DNA of 64,000 nucleotides. Source: Bacteroidales bacterium (GTDB lineage: Bacteria; Bacteroidota; Bacteroidia; Bacteroidales; UBA932). Below are positions 31,428 to 42,020 of the stretch, in pieces. The position numbers and the translations under genes are program-made. The DNA lies in the NCBI GenBank assembly GCA_017428035.1, contig JAFRRR010000058.1, positions 1 to 64,000 of the forward strand. Direction: 5' to 3'. The notes beneath the pieces are model-generated. The model saw nothing but the letters and a program-made list of their open reading frames with translations, did no database searches and had not been told where the DNA came from. Positions within the stretch are counted from its first letter, which is position 1; the number at the start of each line of letters is the position of its first letter.

Positions 31428-33287
31428 TTACTCCTGGTAGAACTTAATGTCGTCCAGCTTGATGGTGAGATCTTTGGTCACGCCAAGGTGATAGATGCGT
31501 ATATAGTTCATCCGGCTCAAATCGGGATTTGCGCCGCTTACGCCGGCATCTGACAGCCTGAGATCCAGGTCGTTCCATCCTTGCTTAAGATTCAGCCGTC
31601 CTATGTACCAGGCGTATTCCTGCTCGTCGCAGGTGCCGCTGCTGGTCACCTCAATGGACCCTTCTTTGCTCAAATCTATGGCGCTGATGTCGGAAATGTA
31701 GAGTTTCAGGCAGAAATGGCCGCGCCTTGAACTGACTCTGGCATCTACGGGTGTCTCAAACTTTTTGGTGAACAGATTCACCTCGTGGCCGGTGGCGGTG
31801 ATGCAGCCGGCACCTTCGCGCTGGTTGGATGTATCCAGCCCGGCTCCGCTGCCAAAGCCGGAAATCCACCCTTGTGCACTGTCACAATTGTCCATAACGG
31901 TCACGACACCAGAGGGATAATCATCTTTAGGCTCTATTGCACGGTCAAAGAAAATGTCATTCTTGTCTATGCAGTTTACGGCCCTCAGCGCCGCAAAGAC
32001 ATTCTTTACAGTTATGGGATCGTCTGCCTCATAGCCGCTCATCCGGCAGCTTGTCAGGCTCACGGTATAATAGCCGGACCCGTCAAGGGTAATGAAGTCG
32101 TAGCTGGCGCCGGAATTGGTCAGCGCCCCGTTGCCGCCGGAGAAACTCTCTACATTGGTTAAAGATGTGTGGCCGCCGGTGCCAGTGACATATATAGGAT
32201 GGATGGCACTCAGATCGGTCCCTGCATTTGCAATGATGGAACCCTGCGCTATCTCCCAAGTGCGGTTTTTGTTGGCGTTGCCCGAGCGGTAAATGCCCAC
32301 CTTCACGCAGTCGAAATTGAAGTTGGTCAGCTGGCCGTAGGTGTTCTCGCCCAGATATATGCCGCCGTAGCTGCCAAAGGTGAAGATATCCATCACTACG
32401 GCATTGTCGGTGTGGTCAATCCAATATGTGAAAGTACCCTGGTTGATGGCGTAATCTATTATGGACGGCGGCAGCCCGCGGCCAAACTCGCGCATATTGG
32501 CGGGGTTTACGTGGCAATGCAATATGCGGGGGATATCCCAGCAGCGGTCTATTGCTATGAACTGCCCGCTGTAGGGATAGCCGTAGCAGTTCTCAAAGAG
32601 TATCTGCTCGCAGCCGCTCCTGGCGCGGAAATCCATTGCGAACCACTCGCCGTAGAATGTCAAATCCCGCAGCGTCACTCCCTGAGCCCCTTCGTCGGAA
32701 GGGAGTGTGATGGTCGGCGGATATTTGATGATGCCTTCAGGACTTTTCCAGGCCTGCTCGGGATAGTAAAACTGTATCCCCTCTATGCGGGTCGCCGAGC
32801 GGGTTGCTATAAAGGGGTGCTCCCTGTCGGTGATCAGGAACACCGATCCGGTGGGCCCGTCGTGCGTGGCATTCACGGTGCCGCGACCGGTGGGCCCGTG
32901 GGCGCCTATGAGAGAGACATTTCGCTTGAGGTCGATGCCGCCCGCCATAGGGTAGCCGTTTTCCACAGGGGTCACATATAGCGCCAGCCCCTCTTTTGTG
33001 GCAACATCAATGGCCTTCTGCAGCGCTTTTTTGTTGGCTTCGGGCGTGTTAGAGGGAAGCACGCCGAACTCCTGGATGGAGACCAGATGCCCCGCCACCT
33101 CGGGATGGCCGCTGCACTGGCACACCGGGAAAATGCTGCCGTCAGAAATGGTTATGGTGAGCTGCTCCACCTCGTTTTCCAACTCGTGGATGCGCGATTC
33201 GTATTCCTGAAGCGTCTGTTCTATATCGCCGGCGGTACAAGCCACGGCAAAGGCGGCTGCCAGCACAATTACTATCAATCGTTTCAT
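31428..33287 (-). CDS. Right-handed beta-helix (pectate-lyase-like) lipoprotein
   Basis: 619 residues with a lipoprotein signal (MKRLIVIVLAAAFAVAC) and a short coiled coil (YESRIHELENEVEQL). LVSIQEFGVLPSNTPEANKKALQKAI is the start of the pectate-lyase superfamily fold seen in GH28/PL and phage tailspike proteins. Successive beta-helix rungs follow to about residue 440 (GVTLRDLTFYG, QILFENCYG, GIYLGENTYGQLTNFNF). The last 150 residues are a beta-sandwich like a carbohydrate-binding module (CLKLYISDISAIDLSK, GWNDLDLRLSDAG). Catalytic residues and substrate cannot be assigned. It is 2 bp downstream of the SpoU-type gene on the same strand. Confidence 0.78.
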   Translation of the reverse strand: MKRLIVIVLAAAFAVACTAGDIEQTLQEYESRIHELENEVEQLTITISDGSIFPVCQCSGHPEVAGHLVSIQEFGVLPSNTPEANKKALQKAIDVATKEGLALYVTPVENGYPMAGGIDLKRNVSLIGAHGPTGRGTVNATHDGPTGSVFLITDREHPFIATRSATRIEGIQFYYPEQAWKSPEGIIKYPPTITLPSDEGAQGVTLRDLTFYGEWFAMDFRARSGCEQILFENCYGYPYSGQFIAIDRCWDIPRILHCHVNPANMREFGRGLPPSIIDYAINQGTFTYWIDHTDNAVVMDIFTFGSYGGIYLGENTYGQLTNFNFDCVKVGIYRSGNANKNRTWEIAQGSIIANAGTDLSAIHPIYVTGTGGHTSLTNVESFSGGNGALTNSGASYDFITLDGSGYYTVSLTSCRMSGYEADDPITVKNVFAALRAVNCIDKNDIFFDRAIEPKDDYPSGVVTVMDNCDSAQGWISGFGSGAGLDTSNQREGAGCITATGHEVNLFTKKFETPVDARVSSRRGHFCLKLYISDISAIDLSKEGSIEVTSSGTCDEQEYAWYIGRLNLKQGWNDLDLRLSDAGVSGANPDLSRMNYIRIYHLGVTKDLTIKLDDIKFYQE

Positions 33288-33289
33288 AA

Positions 33290-33820
33290 TTATATTATCC
33301 TGCGGAATACGTCCCAGAGGACTATTCCCACTGATACTGATACATTAAGCGAGTGTTTGGTCCCCTCCTGCGGGATTTCGAGGGCGATGTCGCACAGGTC
33401 CATAACCTCCTGCGAAACGCCGCTGACCTCGTTGCCGAAAACAAAGGCGTAGCGCTTCCCCGCCTCCGGCTTAAAGTCCTGCAGCATAGTGGATTTCTCT
33501 GCCTGCTCCACCCCAACCACAATCCAGCCCTCTTCGTGCAGACGGGTCACGGCCTCCACGGCATCGGCACAATGTTCCCACGCCACACTGAACTCGGCAC
33601 CCAGCGCCGTCTTATGGATTTCGGGCGACGGCGGAGTGGCGCAAATGCCACACAGCCAAATCTTTGCAATGCGAAAGGCGTCGCTGGTGCGAAAGGCGCT
33701 GCCCACGTTGTGGCCGCTGCGGACATTGTCCAGCACCACCGCCACCGGAGCCTTGGCTGCAGATTTATACTCTTCGGCACTTATTCGACCCAATTCGTCG
33801 TTGGATAATTTGCGAAACAT
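33290..33820 (-). CDS. SpoU/TrmH-family RNA 2'-O-ribose methyltransferase
   Basis: 176 residues with the three SPOUT motifs: LDNVRSGHNVGSAFRTSDAF (motif 1), FVFGNEVSGVSQEVMDLCD (motif 2) and IPQEGTKHSLNVSVSVGI (motif 3), which form the knotted SAM-binding site. It probably methylates a tRNA or rRNA ribose; the target is unknown. It lacks the N-terminal substrate-binding extension of RlmB. It is divergent from glyA; the glyA promoter overlaps its first codons. Confidence 0.9.
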   Translation of the reverse strand: MFRKLSNDELGRISAEEYKSAAKAPVAVVLDNVRSGHNVGSAFRTSDAFRIAKIWLCGICATPPSPEIHKTALGAEFSVAWEHCADAVEAVTRLHEEGWIVVGVEQAEKSTMLQDFKPEAGKRYAFVFGNEVSGVSQEVMDLCDIALEIPQEGTKHSLNVSVSVGIVLWDVFRRII

Positions 33821-33831
33821 TGTTAATTTTG
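33801..33831 (+). promoter_or_regulatory. glyA promoter
   Basis: TTG (33801-33803), a 20-bp spacer and TAATTTTG (33824-33831) fit the consensus, giving a leader of about 34 nt. The -33 element lies within the divergent SpoU gene's 5' end. Confidence 0.6.
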
Positions 33832-33871
33832 ACCGTTTTTGTTGCTTACAAAATTAGTCAAATAATATCAA

Positions 33872-35152
<1,281 letters not shown>

Positions 35153-35159
35153 AAATTAG

Positions 35160-35189
35160 TTGCAAATAAGTAAATTATATTTATCTTTG
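35160..35189 (+). promoter_or_regulatory. rpsO promoter
   Basis: TTG (35160-35162), exactly 19 bp, then TATCTTTG (35182-35189). A textbook Bacteroidota promoter, with an AT-rich leader of about 32 nt before the rpsO ATG. Confidence 0.8.
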
Positions 35190-35226
35190 CGCTCCTTTTA
35201 AAAACTTTAACCAAATTTTTTGCATT

Positions 35227-35502
35227 ATGTCAGAGTATTTATCAGCAGACAAAAAGCAAGAGATTTTCGCAAAATACGGGAAGTCTAATGTTGACACCGG
35301 CTCTGCAGAGAGTCAAGTTGCTTTGTTTTCCTACCGTATCGCTCACCTCACCGAGCATCTGAAACAGAACAAGAAGGACCACAACACTCAGCGCGCCCTT
35401 CTCCGCCTGGTGGGTAAGAGACGTCAGACCCTCGACTATTTGAAAGAGGTCGACATCGAAAGGTACAGACGTATTGTCAAGGAGCTCGGCCTCCGTCGAT
35501 AA
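35227..35502 (+). CDS. rpsO: 30S ribosomal protein S15
   Basis: 91 residues including the start Met. It binds 16S rRNA helices 20-22 and helps assemble the platform of the small subunit. Typical stretches: GSAESQVALFSYRIAHLTEH, HNTQRALLRLVGKRRQTLDY and YRRIVKELGLRR. As in many bacteria pnp follows, here after an apparent terminator. Confidence 0.98.
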   Translation: MSEYLSADKKQEIFAKYGKSNVDTGSAESQVALFSYRIAHLTEHLKQNKKDHNTQRALLRLVGKRRQTLDYLKEVDIERYRRIVKELGLRR

Positions 35503-35526
35503 TACTAGCGATACAGAAGGTTTAAG

Positions 35527-35562
35527 GGCTGCTGCGGGCATAACCAAGGCAGCCTCTTTTTT
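35527..35562 (+). terminator. Terminator or attenuator between rpsO and pnp
   Basis: GGCTGC (35527-35532) pairs with GCAGCC (35549-35554), followed by TCTTTTTT. No separate pnp promoter was recognised, so it may act as a partial terminator or an RNA-processing site. Confidence 0.7.
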
Positions 35563-35583
35563 AGGCAGAACTATTAATAAAAT

Positions 35584-37890
35584 ATGAACGTAATTAACAA
35601 ACAGATCCTGCTGTCGGATGGCAGGACAATCGAGATCGAGACCGGTCGTCTGGCCAAGCAGGCCGACGGCAGCGCCGTTGTGAAGATGGGTGGCACTATG
35701 CTTCTTGCCACCGTTACGGCCGCTAAAGAGGTCAAGGAGGGCACTGACTTTATGCCCCTTACTGTAGACTACAAAGAGAAGTACTATTCAGCCGGCCGCT
35801 TCCCTGGCGGTTTTATGAAAAGGGAAGGCAAATCTTCGGACTATGAGATCCTTATTTCCCGTCTTATCGACCGCCCTATCCGCCCGCTCTGGCCGGATGA
35901 TTTCCACCTTGAGGTGTTTGTAAATGTTTGGCTGATTTCTGCCGAAGCTGACATCCAGCCCGACGCACTTGCCGGCCTGGCAGCATCCTGCGCCCTGGCC
36001 ACCAGCGACCTGCCTTTCGGAGGCCCTATCTCCGAGGTTCGCGTGGGCCGCGTGAACGGCGAGTTCAAGATCAACCCCAGCTTCAGCGATATGGCAAACT
36101 GCGACCTCGACCTGATGGTTGCAGCCACCGAAGAGAATATTATGATGGTAGAGGGCGAAATGAACGAGGTCAGCGAGCACGATATGCTCGAGGCCATCAA
36201 GTTTGCCCACGAAGAGATCAAGCGTCACTGCCAGGTTCAGAAAGAGCTTATGAAAGAGCTCGGCACCTTTGACGTTAAGCGCGACTATCCTCACGACGTA
36301 GAGGACGAGGACCTGCGCGCAGCAGTTCACGAGGCTTGCTACAACAAGTGCCTGGAGCTGGCCAAGGCTGCAAAGCCCAAGCACGAGCGTGAAGACGGCT
36401 TCAACGCCATCCGCGACGAATTCCTGGCCACCATCCCCGAAGAGGAACTCGAAGAGAAGGAGCCCCTGGTCAACCGCTATTTCGGCCACGAGCAGAAAGA
36501 GGCTATGCGCAATATGATTCTGGACGAAGGTCTTCGTCTGGACGGCCGCAAGACCGACGAGGTGCGCCCCATCTGGTGCGCTGTGGACTATCTCCCCTGC
36601 GCTCACGGAAGTGCCATCTTCACCCGCGGCGAGACCCAGTCCCTGGCCACCGTCACCCTGGGTACCAAGCTGGATATGAAAGAGATGGACGAGGTGCTGA
36701 TCCAGGACGACCAGCAGTTTGTTCTCCACTACAACTTCCCGCCGTTCGCTACCGGCGAGGCTAAGAGCCAGCGCGGTGTGGGCCGTCGTGAAATCGGTCA
36801 CGGCAACCTGGCAATGCGCGCCCTCAAGCCCGTGATCCCTATGATGCCCGAGAATCCCTACGCAGTGCGCGTGGTTTCCGATATCCTCGAGTCCAACGGC
36901 TCATCTTCAATGGCTTCTGTTTGCGGCGGCTGCCTGGCACTTATGGATGCCGGCGTCCAGATCAAGAAGCCCGTGGCAGGTGTTGCAATGGGCCTGATCA
37001 CAGACGAGAAGGACCCCAACAACCGCTATGCAATCCTCACCGATATCCTTGGTGACGAAGATCACCTGGGCGATATGGACTTCAAGGTCACCGGTACCGC
37101 AGACGGTATCACCGCAACCCAGATGGACATCAAGGTGGACGGCCTCAGCTACGACGTGCTGGAGAAAGCACTGGAGCAGGCACGCCAGGGCCGTATGCAC
37201 ATTATGGGCGAGATGCTCAAGACCATAGACAAGCCCCGCGAGGACTACAAACCCTTCGTGCCCCGCATCAAGAGCTTTGAGGTGGACAAGGAGTTCATCG
37301 GCGCCATCATTGGCAAGGGCGGCGAGACCATCCAGAAGATCCAGGCCGAGACCGGCGCTGTCATCAATATCGACGAGGTTGACGGCAAGGGCGTTGTGGA
37401 CATCGCAACCAACGATGCAGAGGCTATGCAGAAGGCATATGACTGGATTATGGGCATCTGCGCAGTTCCCGAAGTCGGCCAGGTATACCACGGCAAGGTC
37501 GTTTCCATCCTGGAGTTCGGCGCTTTCGTAGAGATCCTCCCCGGCAAGGAAGGCCTGCTGCACATCAGCGAGCTGGACTGGGGCAAGACAGAGAAGGTAG
37601 AGGACATCCTCAAAGTAGGTGACGAAGTTGACGTCAAGCTGCTCGAGGTCGACACCAAGACCAACAAGCTCCGCCTTAGCCGCCGCGCCCTCCTGGAGAA
37701 GCCCGAAGGCTATGTAGAGCCCGTCCGCCGTCCCCGTCCCACCGGTGACCGCAACGGCCGCAGCAACGACCGTCGCGACAGCCGTGGCGGCGACCGCCGT
37801 GACAGCCGTCCCCGTGGCAACGACCGTGGCGAGCGCACCGAGCGCCGTCCCCGCCCCGAACACCGCGAGAACAAACCCGCAGAGGAATAA
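35584..37890 (+). CDS. pnp: Polyribonucleotide nucleotidyltransferase (PNPase)
   Basis: 768 residues. It degrades RNA 3' to 5' by phosphorolysis as a trimer. Order: two RNase PH domains (start MLLATVTA, then [10 protein letters not shown]; second with [20 protein letters not shown]-type motifs and [15 protein letters not shown]), a KH domain ([17 protein letters not shown] near 570) and an S1 domain ([20 protein letters not shown] near 640). The last 55 residues are an Arg/Asp/Gly-rich disordered tail ([16 protein letters not shown]), which could bind RNA or partner proteins. Confidence 0.98.
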   Translation: MNVINKQILLSDGRTIEIETGRLAKQADGSAVVKMGGTMLLATVTAAKEVKEGTDFMPLTVDYKEKYYSAGRFPGGFMKREGKSSDYEILISRLIDRPIRPLWPDDFHLEVFVNVWLISAEADIQPDALAGLAASCALATSDLPFGGPISEVRVGRVNGEFKINPSFSDMANCDLDLMVAATEENIMMVEGEMNEVSEHDMLEAIKFAHEEIKRHCQVQKELMKELGTFDVKRDYPHDVEDEDLRAAVHEACYNKCLELAKAAKPKHEREDGFNAIRDEFLATIPEEELEEKEPLVNRYFGHEQKEAMRNMILDEGLRLDGRKTDEVRPIWCAVDYLPCAHGSAIFTRGETQSLATVTLGTKLDMKEMDEVLIQDDQQFVLHYNFPPFATGEAKSQRGVGRREIGHGNLAMRALKPVIPMMPENPYAVRVVSDILESNGSSSMASVCGGCLALMDAGVQIKKPVAGVAMGLITDEKDPNNRYAILTDILGDEDHLGDMDFKVTGTADGITATQMDIKVDGLSYDVLEKALEQARQGRMHIMGEMLKTIDKPREDYKPFVPRIKSFEVDKEFIGAIIGKGGETIQKIQAETGAVINIDEVDGKGVVDIATNDAEAMQKAYDWIMGICAVPEVGQVYHGKVVSILEFGAFVEILPGKEGLLHISELDWGKTEKVEDILKVGDEVDVKLLEVDTKTNKLRLSRRALLEKPEGYVEPVRRPRPTGDRNGRSNDRRDSRGGDRRDSRPRGNDRGERTERRPRPEHRENKPAEE

Positions 37891-37907
37891 TCAACACATC
37901 ACACGAT

Positions 37908-37940
37908 AAAAAACGCAGCCCTTCTACGGCTGCGTTTTTT
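37908..37940. terminator. pnp terminator
   Basis: AAAAAACGCAGCC (37908-37920) faces GGCTGCGTTTTTT (37928-37940), a strong GC stem with T-run on both strands. Confidence 0.92.
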
Positions 37941-37983
37941 TATTATCCTTGTTTATATGAAAACGAGAATTGCCTTATTTGAT

Positions 37984-38023
37984 AAAAAATAATTTATATC
38001 GCTTGCGACATAAATTATTTTTT
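37984..38023. promoter_or_regulatory. Perfect palindrome overlapping the gpx promoter; candidate OhrR operator
   Basis: AAAAAATAATTTAT (37984-37997) and ATAAATTATTTTTT (38010-38023) are exact reverse complements, with TCGCTTGCGA (itself near-palindromic) in the centre. It overlaps the TTG element and the spacer of the promoter, so a bound dimer would block RNA polymerase. The OhrR-like gene two genes on is the natural candidate regulator. It could instead add to termination. Confidence 0.55.
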
Positions 38024-38032
38024 CTACATTTG
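38003..38032 (+). promoter_or_regulatory. gpx-ohrR promoter
   Basis: TTG (38003-38005), 19 bp, then TACATTTG (38025-38032), embedded in the right half of the palindrome. Leader of about 20 nt. Confidence 0.75.
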
Positions 38033-38058
38033 CATCGTGAACGATATAAATAACGAAA

Positions 38059-38673
38059 ATGAAAAGAATATTAACCATCGCGCTGACACTTATGCTTGCA
38101 CTGTCGGCGTCTGCTCAAAAAAAGACTGATATGGCAAAGATTTACGATTTCAAGGCACTCAGCAACAAGGGTGCAGAGGTAGATTTCTCTCAATTTGAAG
38201 GCAAGGTCCTTCTGATAGTAAACACCGCTTCTAAGTGCGGCTTCACCCCTCAGTACGACGGCTTGGAGGCCCTCTACGAGAAATATAAAGACCAGGGTCT
38301 GGTGATCATCGGCTTCCCTTGCGACCAGTTTGCACACCAGGAGCCCGGCAGCGACGACGAAATCGCCGAATTCTGCCGCCTGAACCACGGCGTCACCTTC
38401 CCGCTGATGAGCAAGATCGAGGTCAACGGAGAGAACACCCACCCTATCTACACCTGGCTAAAGGAGAGTGCTCCCACCGAGGAGTACAAAGGCCTCAAGG
38501 CAAAATCCGCTGCCAAGCTTTTCAAGAAGATCAGCAGCAGTATGGAGAAAGACAATGACATCAAGTGGAACTTCACCAAATTCCTGGTTGGCCGCGACGG
38601 CAGCACTGTGAAGCGCTACGCCCCCACCACCACTCCCGCGAAGATGGAGAAGGATATCGCTTCAATGCTCTAA
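38059..38673 (+). CDS. Glutathione peroxidase-family thiol peroxidase, exported
   Basis: 204 residues with a Sec signal (MKRILTIALTLMLALSASA). Peroxidatic site NTASKCGFTPQY carries Cys rather than selenocysteine. The other GPx motifs are GFPCDQF and KWNFTKFLV, giving the Cys-Gln-Trp-Asn tetrad. Cys-GPx enzymes usually reduce lipid or organic hydroperoxides using thioredoxin-type donors. The signal implies a periplasmic or lipoprotein-free exported enzyme. The OhrR-like gene follows by 18 bp; together they look like a small hydroperoxide-defence operon under the palindrome-covered promoter. Confidence 0.92.
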   Translation: MKRILTIALTLMLALSASAQKKTDMAKIYDFKALSNKGAEVDFSQFEGKVLLIVNTASKCGFTPQYDGLEALYEKYKDQGLVIIGFPCDQFAHQEPGSDDEIAEFCRLNHGVTFPLMSKIEVNGENTHPIYTWLKESAPTEEYKGLKAKSAAKLFKKISSSMEKDNDIKWNFTKFLVGRDGSTVKRYAPTTTPAKMEKDIASML

Positions 38674-38691
38674 ATCCCCGGCACACAGGCA

Positions 38692-39132
38692 ATGAAAGAA
38701 GAGTTCAAACTGGACAATCAGCTCTGCTTCAGGCTCTACACCGCCTCCAGGCTGCTGACTCAGGCGTACACCCCGCTGCTCAAGGGCCACAACCTGACCT
38801 ATCCGCAGTATCTGGTGCTTCTGGTGCTCTGGGAGCAGGACTGCCAGCCGGTAAACGACATAGCCCACAGGCTGTTCCTGGAGACCAACACGGTGACCCC
38901 GCTGCTCCAGAGAATGGAAAAGGAGGGCATCGTGACCCGCACCAGAGGCGAGTCCGACGCCAGGCAAACCATAGTGTCGCTTACCAAAAAGGGTATCGCC
39001 CTGCAGGACAAACTCACCGACGTCCCCCAGAAAGTTGGCCGCGCGGTGCTGTGCGACAGCCTGACACCCGAGAGCGTCCCCACCCTCTTCTCCCAGTTAG
39101 ACGAAATCATTGCCACCTTAAGCGGAAAATAG
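38692..39132 (+). CDS. ohrR: MarR-family regulator, OhrR-like organic hydroperoxide sensor
   Basis: 146 residues. The N-terminal LDNQLCFRLYTASRLL followed by LTYPQYLVLLVLWE matches OhrR, where the NQLCF cysteine (Cys12 here) is the redox sensor and the Tyr contacts it. The winged helix is LFLETNTVTPLLQRMEKEG and the wing TRTRGESDARQ. OhrR represses peroxidase genes and leaves DNA when the cysteine is oxidised. Only one Cys besides Cys12 near the centre (EQDC) and one near the C-terminus (VLCD) are present, so a two-Cys mechanism is possible. It is cotranscribed with gpx and probably autoregulated. Confidence 0.85.
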   Translation: MKEEFKLDNQLCFRLYTASRLLTQAYTPLLKGHNLTYPQYLVLLVLWEQDCQPVNDIAHRLFLETNTVTPLLQRMEKEGIVTRTRGESDARQTIVSLTKKGIALQDKLTDVPQKVGRAVLCDSLTPESVPTLFSQLDEIIATLSGK

Positions 39133-39150
39133 GCCCGTAAACAGCAAAAC

Positions 39151-39183
39151 AAAGCCGGCAGGGAGCAATTCCCTGCCGGCTTT
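39151..39183. terminator. Bidirectional terminator between ohrR and rnfA
   Basis: AAAGCCGGCAGGGA (39151-39164) and TCCCTGCCGGCTTT (39170-39183) form a perfect 14-bp stem with a 5-nt loop, between convergent genes. Confidence 0.9.
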
Positions 39184-39205
39184 GCTTATACCCAAAACGG
39201 GCTTT

Positions 39206-39805
39206 CTATACCATTCCGCTGAAGCCCATAAACGCCAGGGCCATAATGCCAGCGGTGATCAGGGCAATGGGAATACCCTTGAAGGGCTTGGGCACGTTGC
39301 TGGTCTCAAGCTGCTCGCGGATGGCGGCAAACAGAGTGATTGCCAGGCCAAAACCTATGGCAGATGCGATGGCGAACACCACCGACTCTCCCAGATTGAG
39401 CATCTTGGCCTCGCCGCCAAAGGTAAACTGCTTCTGAACCACCATCAAAGCCACGCCAAGCACGGCACAGTTGGTGGTGATGAGCGGCAGGAAGATACCC
39501 AGCGACTGGTACAGTGCGGGGCTGATTTTCTTGAGAATGATCTCTACCATCTGCACCAGGCCGGCGATGACCAGGATAAAGGTCACCGTTTGCATATAGA
39601 CCATATTCAGCGGCATCAGCACATAGTACTGAAGCAGCCAGGTGACGCAGGTGGACAATGCCATTACAAAGGTCACCGCCAGGGACATACCCACCGCGGT
39701 ATTGACCTGCTTGCTGACGCCCAGGAAGGGGCAGATGCCCAGGAACTGGGACAGGACGATATTATTGACGAATATCGCAGAAACGAGTATCAACAGTATT
39801 GTCAT
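39206..39805 (-). CDS. rnfA: Rnf electron-transport complex subunit A
   Basis: 199 residues, six hydrophobic segments. With RnfD and RnfE it forms the membrane part of the ferredoxin:NAD+ oxidoreductase that pumps Na+ or H+. Family stretches: [18 protein letters not shown] near the start and [14 protein letters not shown], each with a conserved Cys (the membrane Fe-S site with RnfE). It has a Shine-Dalgarno AAGGAGG 9 nt before the ATG. It is the last gene of the rnf group, 3 bp after rnfE. Confidence 0.95.
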   Translation of the reverse strand: MTILLILVSAIFVNNIVLSQFLGICPFLGVSKQVNTAVGMSLAVTFVMALSTCVTWLLQYYVLMPLNMVYMQTVTFILVIAGLVQMVEIILKKISPALYQSLGIFLPLITTNCAVLGVALMVVQKQFTFGGEAKMLNLGESVVFAIASAIGFGLAITLFAAIREQLETSNVPKPFKGIPIALITAGIMALAFMGFSGMV

Positions 39806-39808
39806 AAC

Positions 39809-40393
39809 TTATGCCCTCCTTGTCAGTTTGTTGAACAAAGCCATCAGCAGACCCAGCACCAGGAATGCACCGGGAGCGAGCACGAACACCAGAATGCCGT
39901 CGCCGTGCCACAGAGGCAGGCCAAACAGGGTGCCGGAACCCAGCAGCTCGCGAATCAGGCCTATCACCATAAGCGACAGGGTAAAGCCCAGGCCGATGCC
40001 CAAACCGTCGCAGGCCGAATCCAGCACGGTGTTCTTGTTGGCAAACGCCTCGGCGCGGCCCAGCACTATGCAGTTGACCACAATCAGCGGGATGAACAGA
40101 CCCAGCGTCTCATAGAGAGACGGGAGATAGGCCTGCATAAGCAGCTGAATAATGGTCACGAATGCCGAGATGATGACGATATAGCTGGGGATGCGGACCT
40201 TGTCGGGAATGAACCGCGCCACAGCCGAAATCACTATGTTGGAGAGGGTCAGCACCACCAGCGTGGCCAGACCCATACCCATACCGTTCAGCGCCGATGT
40301 GGTGGTACCCAGCGTGGGGCACATACCCAGCACCAGCACAAAGGTGGGGTTGTCCTTTATTATACCCTTTTTAATGAGATCAATTGGCTTCAT
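39809..40393 (-). CDS. rnfE: Rnf electron-transport complex subunit E
   Basis: 194 residues from ATG 40393; the longer frame to 40474 runs inside rnfG. Six hydrophobic segments. NPTFVLVLGMCPTLGTTT and LIVVNCIVLGRAEAFA are the RnfE/NqrD motifs with the conserved Cys residues that share a [2Fe-2S] site with RnfA. An AAGGAGG lies 5 nt upstream, within the rnfG coding end (14-bp overlap). Confidence 0.95.
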   Translation of the reverse strand: MKPIDLIKKGIIKDNPTFVLVLGMCPTLGTTTSALNGMGMGLATLVVLTLSNIVISAVARFIPDKVRIPSYIVIISAFVTIIQLLMQAYLPSLYETLGLFIPLIVVNCIVLGRAEAFANKNTVLDSACDGLGIGLGFTLSLMVIGLIRELLGSGTLFGLPLWHGDGILVFVLAPGAFLVLGLLMALFNKLTRRA

Positions 40394-41015
40394 CCGATCC
40401 TCCTTCGCCGTCCTGCGGCGCAGTTGCTGAGCTCGCTGCATCGGTATTGCTGCCCGAAGCGGCGAGATATACATTGTATGCCTTTTCTACCGCGGCCGTG
40501 AATGCACGCGATGTGATGGTAGATGCGGTGATGGCATCGACATCGCCGCCGTCCTTGGTCACTTTAAGCCTGTATTCGGCGGGATTACGGCCGTCGAACT
40601 GTGTGCGGAAGTGACTCTCGCCTTCGGTGATCTTGGCGCCCAGGCCAGGGGTCTCGCTGTGCGAAATCACCGCCGTAGAGCAGATGTCACCTGCGGCGTT
40701 GAAGCCCACCATAAGGTTGATGGGGCCGCCGAATCCGGCGGTTACGGACTCTACCGCATAACCCACTGTGCTGCCGCCAGCCATAGCCTTGTGGACATTG
40801 TATTCAGTGCCGTCCAGCAGCACCACGGTGTCAATAGGCGCCCCTTCGAATGCGGGGAGCACCTGCGCAATGGCACGGGCGGTTTTTTCGCTCTGCACGC
40901 GGGCTATCTTCTTTTCTGTGAGGGCATTCACCACCGCCAGCAGCAATGCGCACACCAGCGCGATGCCGCCCAGCGATATCAGCATATTCTTGAGTGTTGA
41001 TTCCATTTTTGCCAT
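40380..41015 (-). CDS. rnfG: Rnf electron-transport complex subunit G (FMN-binding)
   Basis: 211 residues from ATG 41015, chosen over TTG 41039 because AAGGAGG sits 8 nt before it. One N-terminal membrane anchor (MLISLGGIALVCALLLAVV). GFGGPINLMVGF and the DAITASTITSRAFT stretch form the FMN domain, whose flavin is covalently bound to a Thr of the (S/A)xTxT(S/T) motif. It carries electrons in the periplasmic part of the complex. The C-terminus has an extra acidic, Ser/Ala-rich tail of about 25 residues. Confidence 0.95.
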   Translation of the reverse strand: MAKMESTLKNMLISLGGIALVCALLLAVVNALTEKKIARVQSEKTARAIAQVLPAFEGAPIDTVVLLDGTEYNVHKAMAGGSTVGYAVESVTAGFGGPINLMVGFNAAGDICSTAVISHSETPGLGAKITEGESHFRTQFDGRNPAEYRLKVTKDGGDVDAITASTITSRAFTAAVEKAYNVYLAASGSNTDAASSATAPQDGEGGSDEAN

Positions 41016-41028
41016 ACTCCAGCCCTCC

Positions 41029-42006
41029 TTATGCGGCAAACCTGCGCGGTTTGCAATATTTGTTAATCAGAGGAGTGGCCATATTGCCAAGCAGGATGGC
41101 AAACGAAACACCCTCGGGATAAGAACCGAAGTAACGGATAAGCACCGTGAGAAGGCCTATCAACACGCCGTAGATAATCATACCTAGCGGCGCCATAGGA
41201 CTTGTGACATAGTCGGTGGCCATAAAAATGGCACCCAGCAGCAGACCGCCGGTGAACAGGTTGAATAGCGGACCGGTGAACTGGTCGGGATTGATCAGAG
41301 AGAAAATGGAGGTCAACACCACCACTGTACCCAGGATTGCCAGGGGAATGTGCGGCCGGATGACCTTCTTGACCAGCAGGTACACAAAGCCCAGAATCAG
41401 CGCAAGGGCTGATATTTCACCTGCGGAACCGCCGGCGCGGGCAAACAGCATATGCCAGCCGCTCAGGTTATTGTCGGCAATGATCTGGCTTGCGGGAATG
41501 CCCTGACGAAGGCCCTCGTTGATGGCTGCCAGGGGCGTTGCGCCGCTGAAGGCATCCACGCCCAGCCAGCCTGCCGGAGCGGCCCAGGTGGTCATAACGG
41601 CCGGGAAAGATACCAGCAGGAACACGCGGCCGAATATGGCGGGGTTGAAGATATTCTGGCCAAGGCCTCCGAAGCACATCTTGGCAATGCCTATGGCTGC
41701 TATCGAGCCCAGGAACGCCACCCACCAGGGGGCAGCGGGCGGCAGGTTAAGCGCCAGCAGCACACCCGTGAGACAGGTGGCCGAGATGGAGGGGATATCC
41801 TTGCCCAGCAGATAATTCTCTATGACGAATTCGCAGGCGATGCAGGTTGCCACGCTCACCATAAGCAGCATAAAGAAGTTCCAGCCGTAGAACAGCAGGG
41901 ACACCAGCACCGCCGGGGCAAGCGCGATAAGCACATCGTTCATCAGAACCCGTGTGGTCACGGGGCTCTGGAAGTGCGGAGAAAGTGAAACTGTAAGTTT
42001 TGCCAT
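41029..42006 (-). CDS. rnfD: Rnf electron-transport complex subunit D
   Basis: 325 residues from ATG 42006 (MAKLTVSLSPHFQSP), preceded by TAGGAG at 8 nt; the longer frame to 42306 overlaps rnfC without reason. About nine hydrophobic segments. FSGATPL is the covalent FMN site (Thr) and GGLGQNIFNPAIFGR a family signature, along with FMATDYVTSP. It is part of the ion-pumping membrane core. Confidence 0.95.
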   Translation of the reverse strand: MAKLTVSLSPHFQSPVTTRVLMNDVLIALAPAVLVSLLFYGWNFFMLLMVSVATCIACEFVIENYLLGKDIPSISATCLTGVLLALNLPPAAPWWVAFLGSIAAIGIAKMCFGGLGQNIFNPAIFGRVFLLVSFPAVMTTWAAPAGWLGVDAFSGATPLAAINEGLRQGIPASQIIADNNLSGWHMLFARAGGSAGEISALALILGFVYLLVKKVIRPHIPLAILGTVVVLTSIFSLINPDQFTGPLFNLFTGGLLLGAIFMATDYVTSPMAPLGMIIYGVLIGLLTVLIRYFGSYPEGVSFAILLGNMATPLINKYCKPRRFAA

Positions 42007-42020
42007 AATCTTGTCTCCTA

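Noticed and set aside
38059-38673. Selenoprotein GPx
   Set aside because: The active-site codon encodes Cys, not an in-frame TGA.
39182-40501. 439-codon plus-strand frame, Gln/His-rich
   Set aside because: Antisense to rnfA, rnfE and rnfG; the Gln/His content is the complement of hydrophobic codons.
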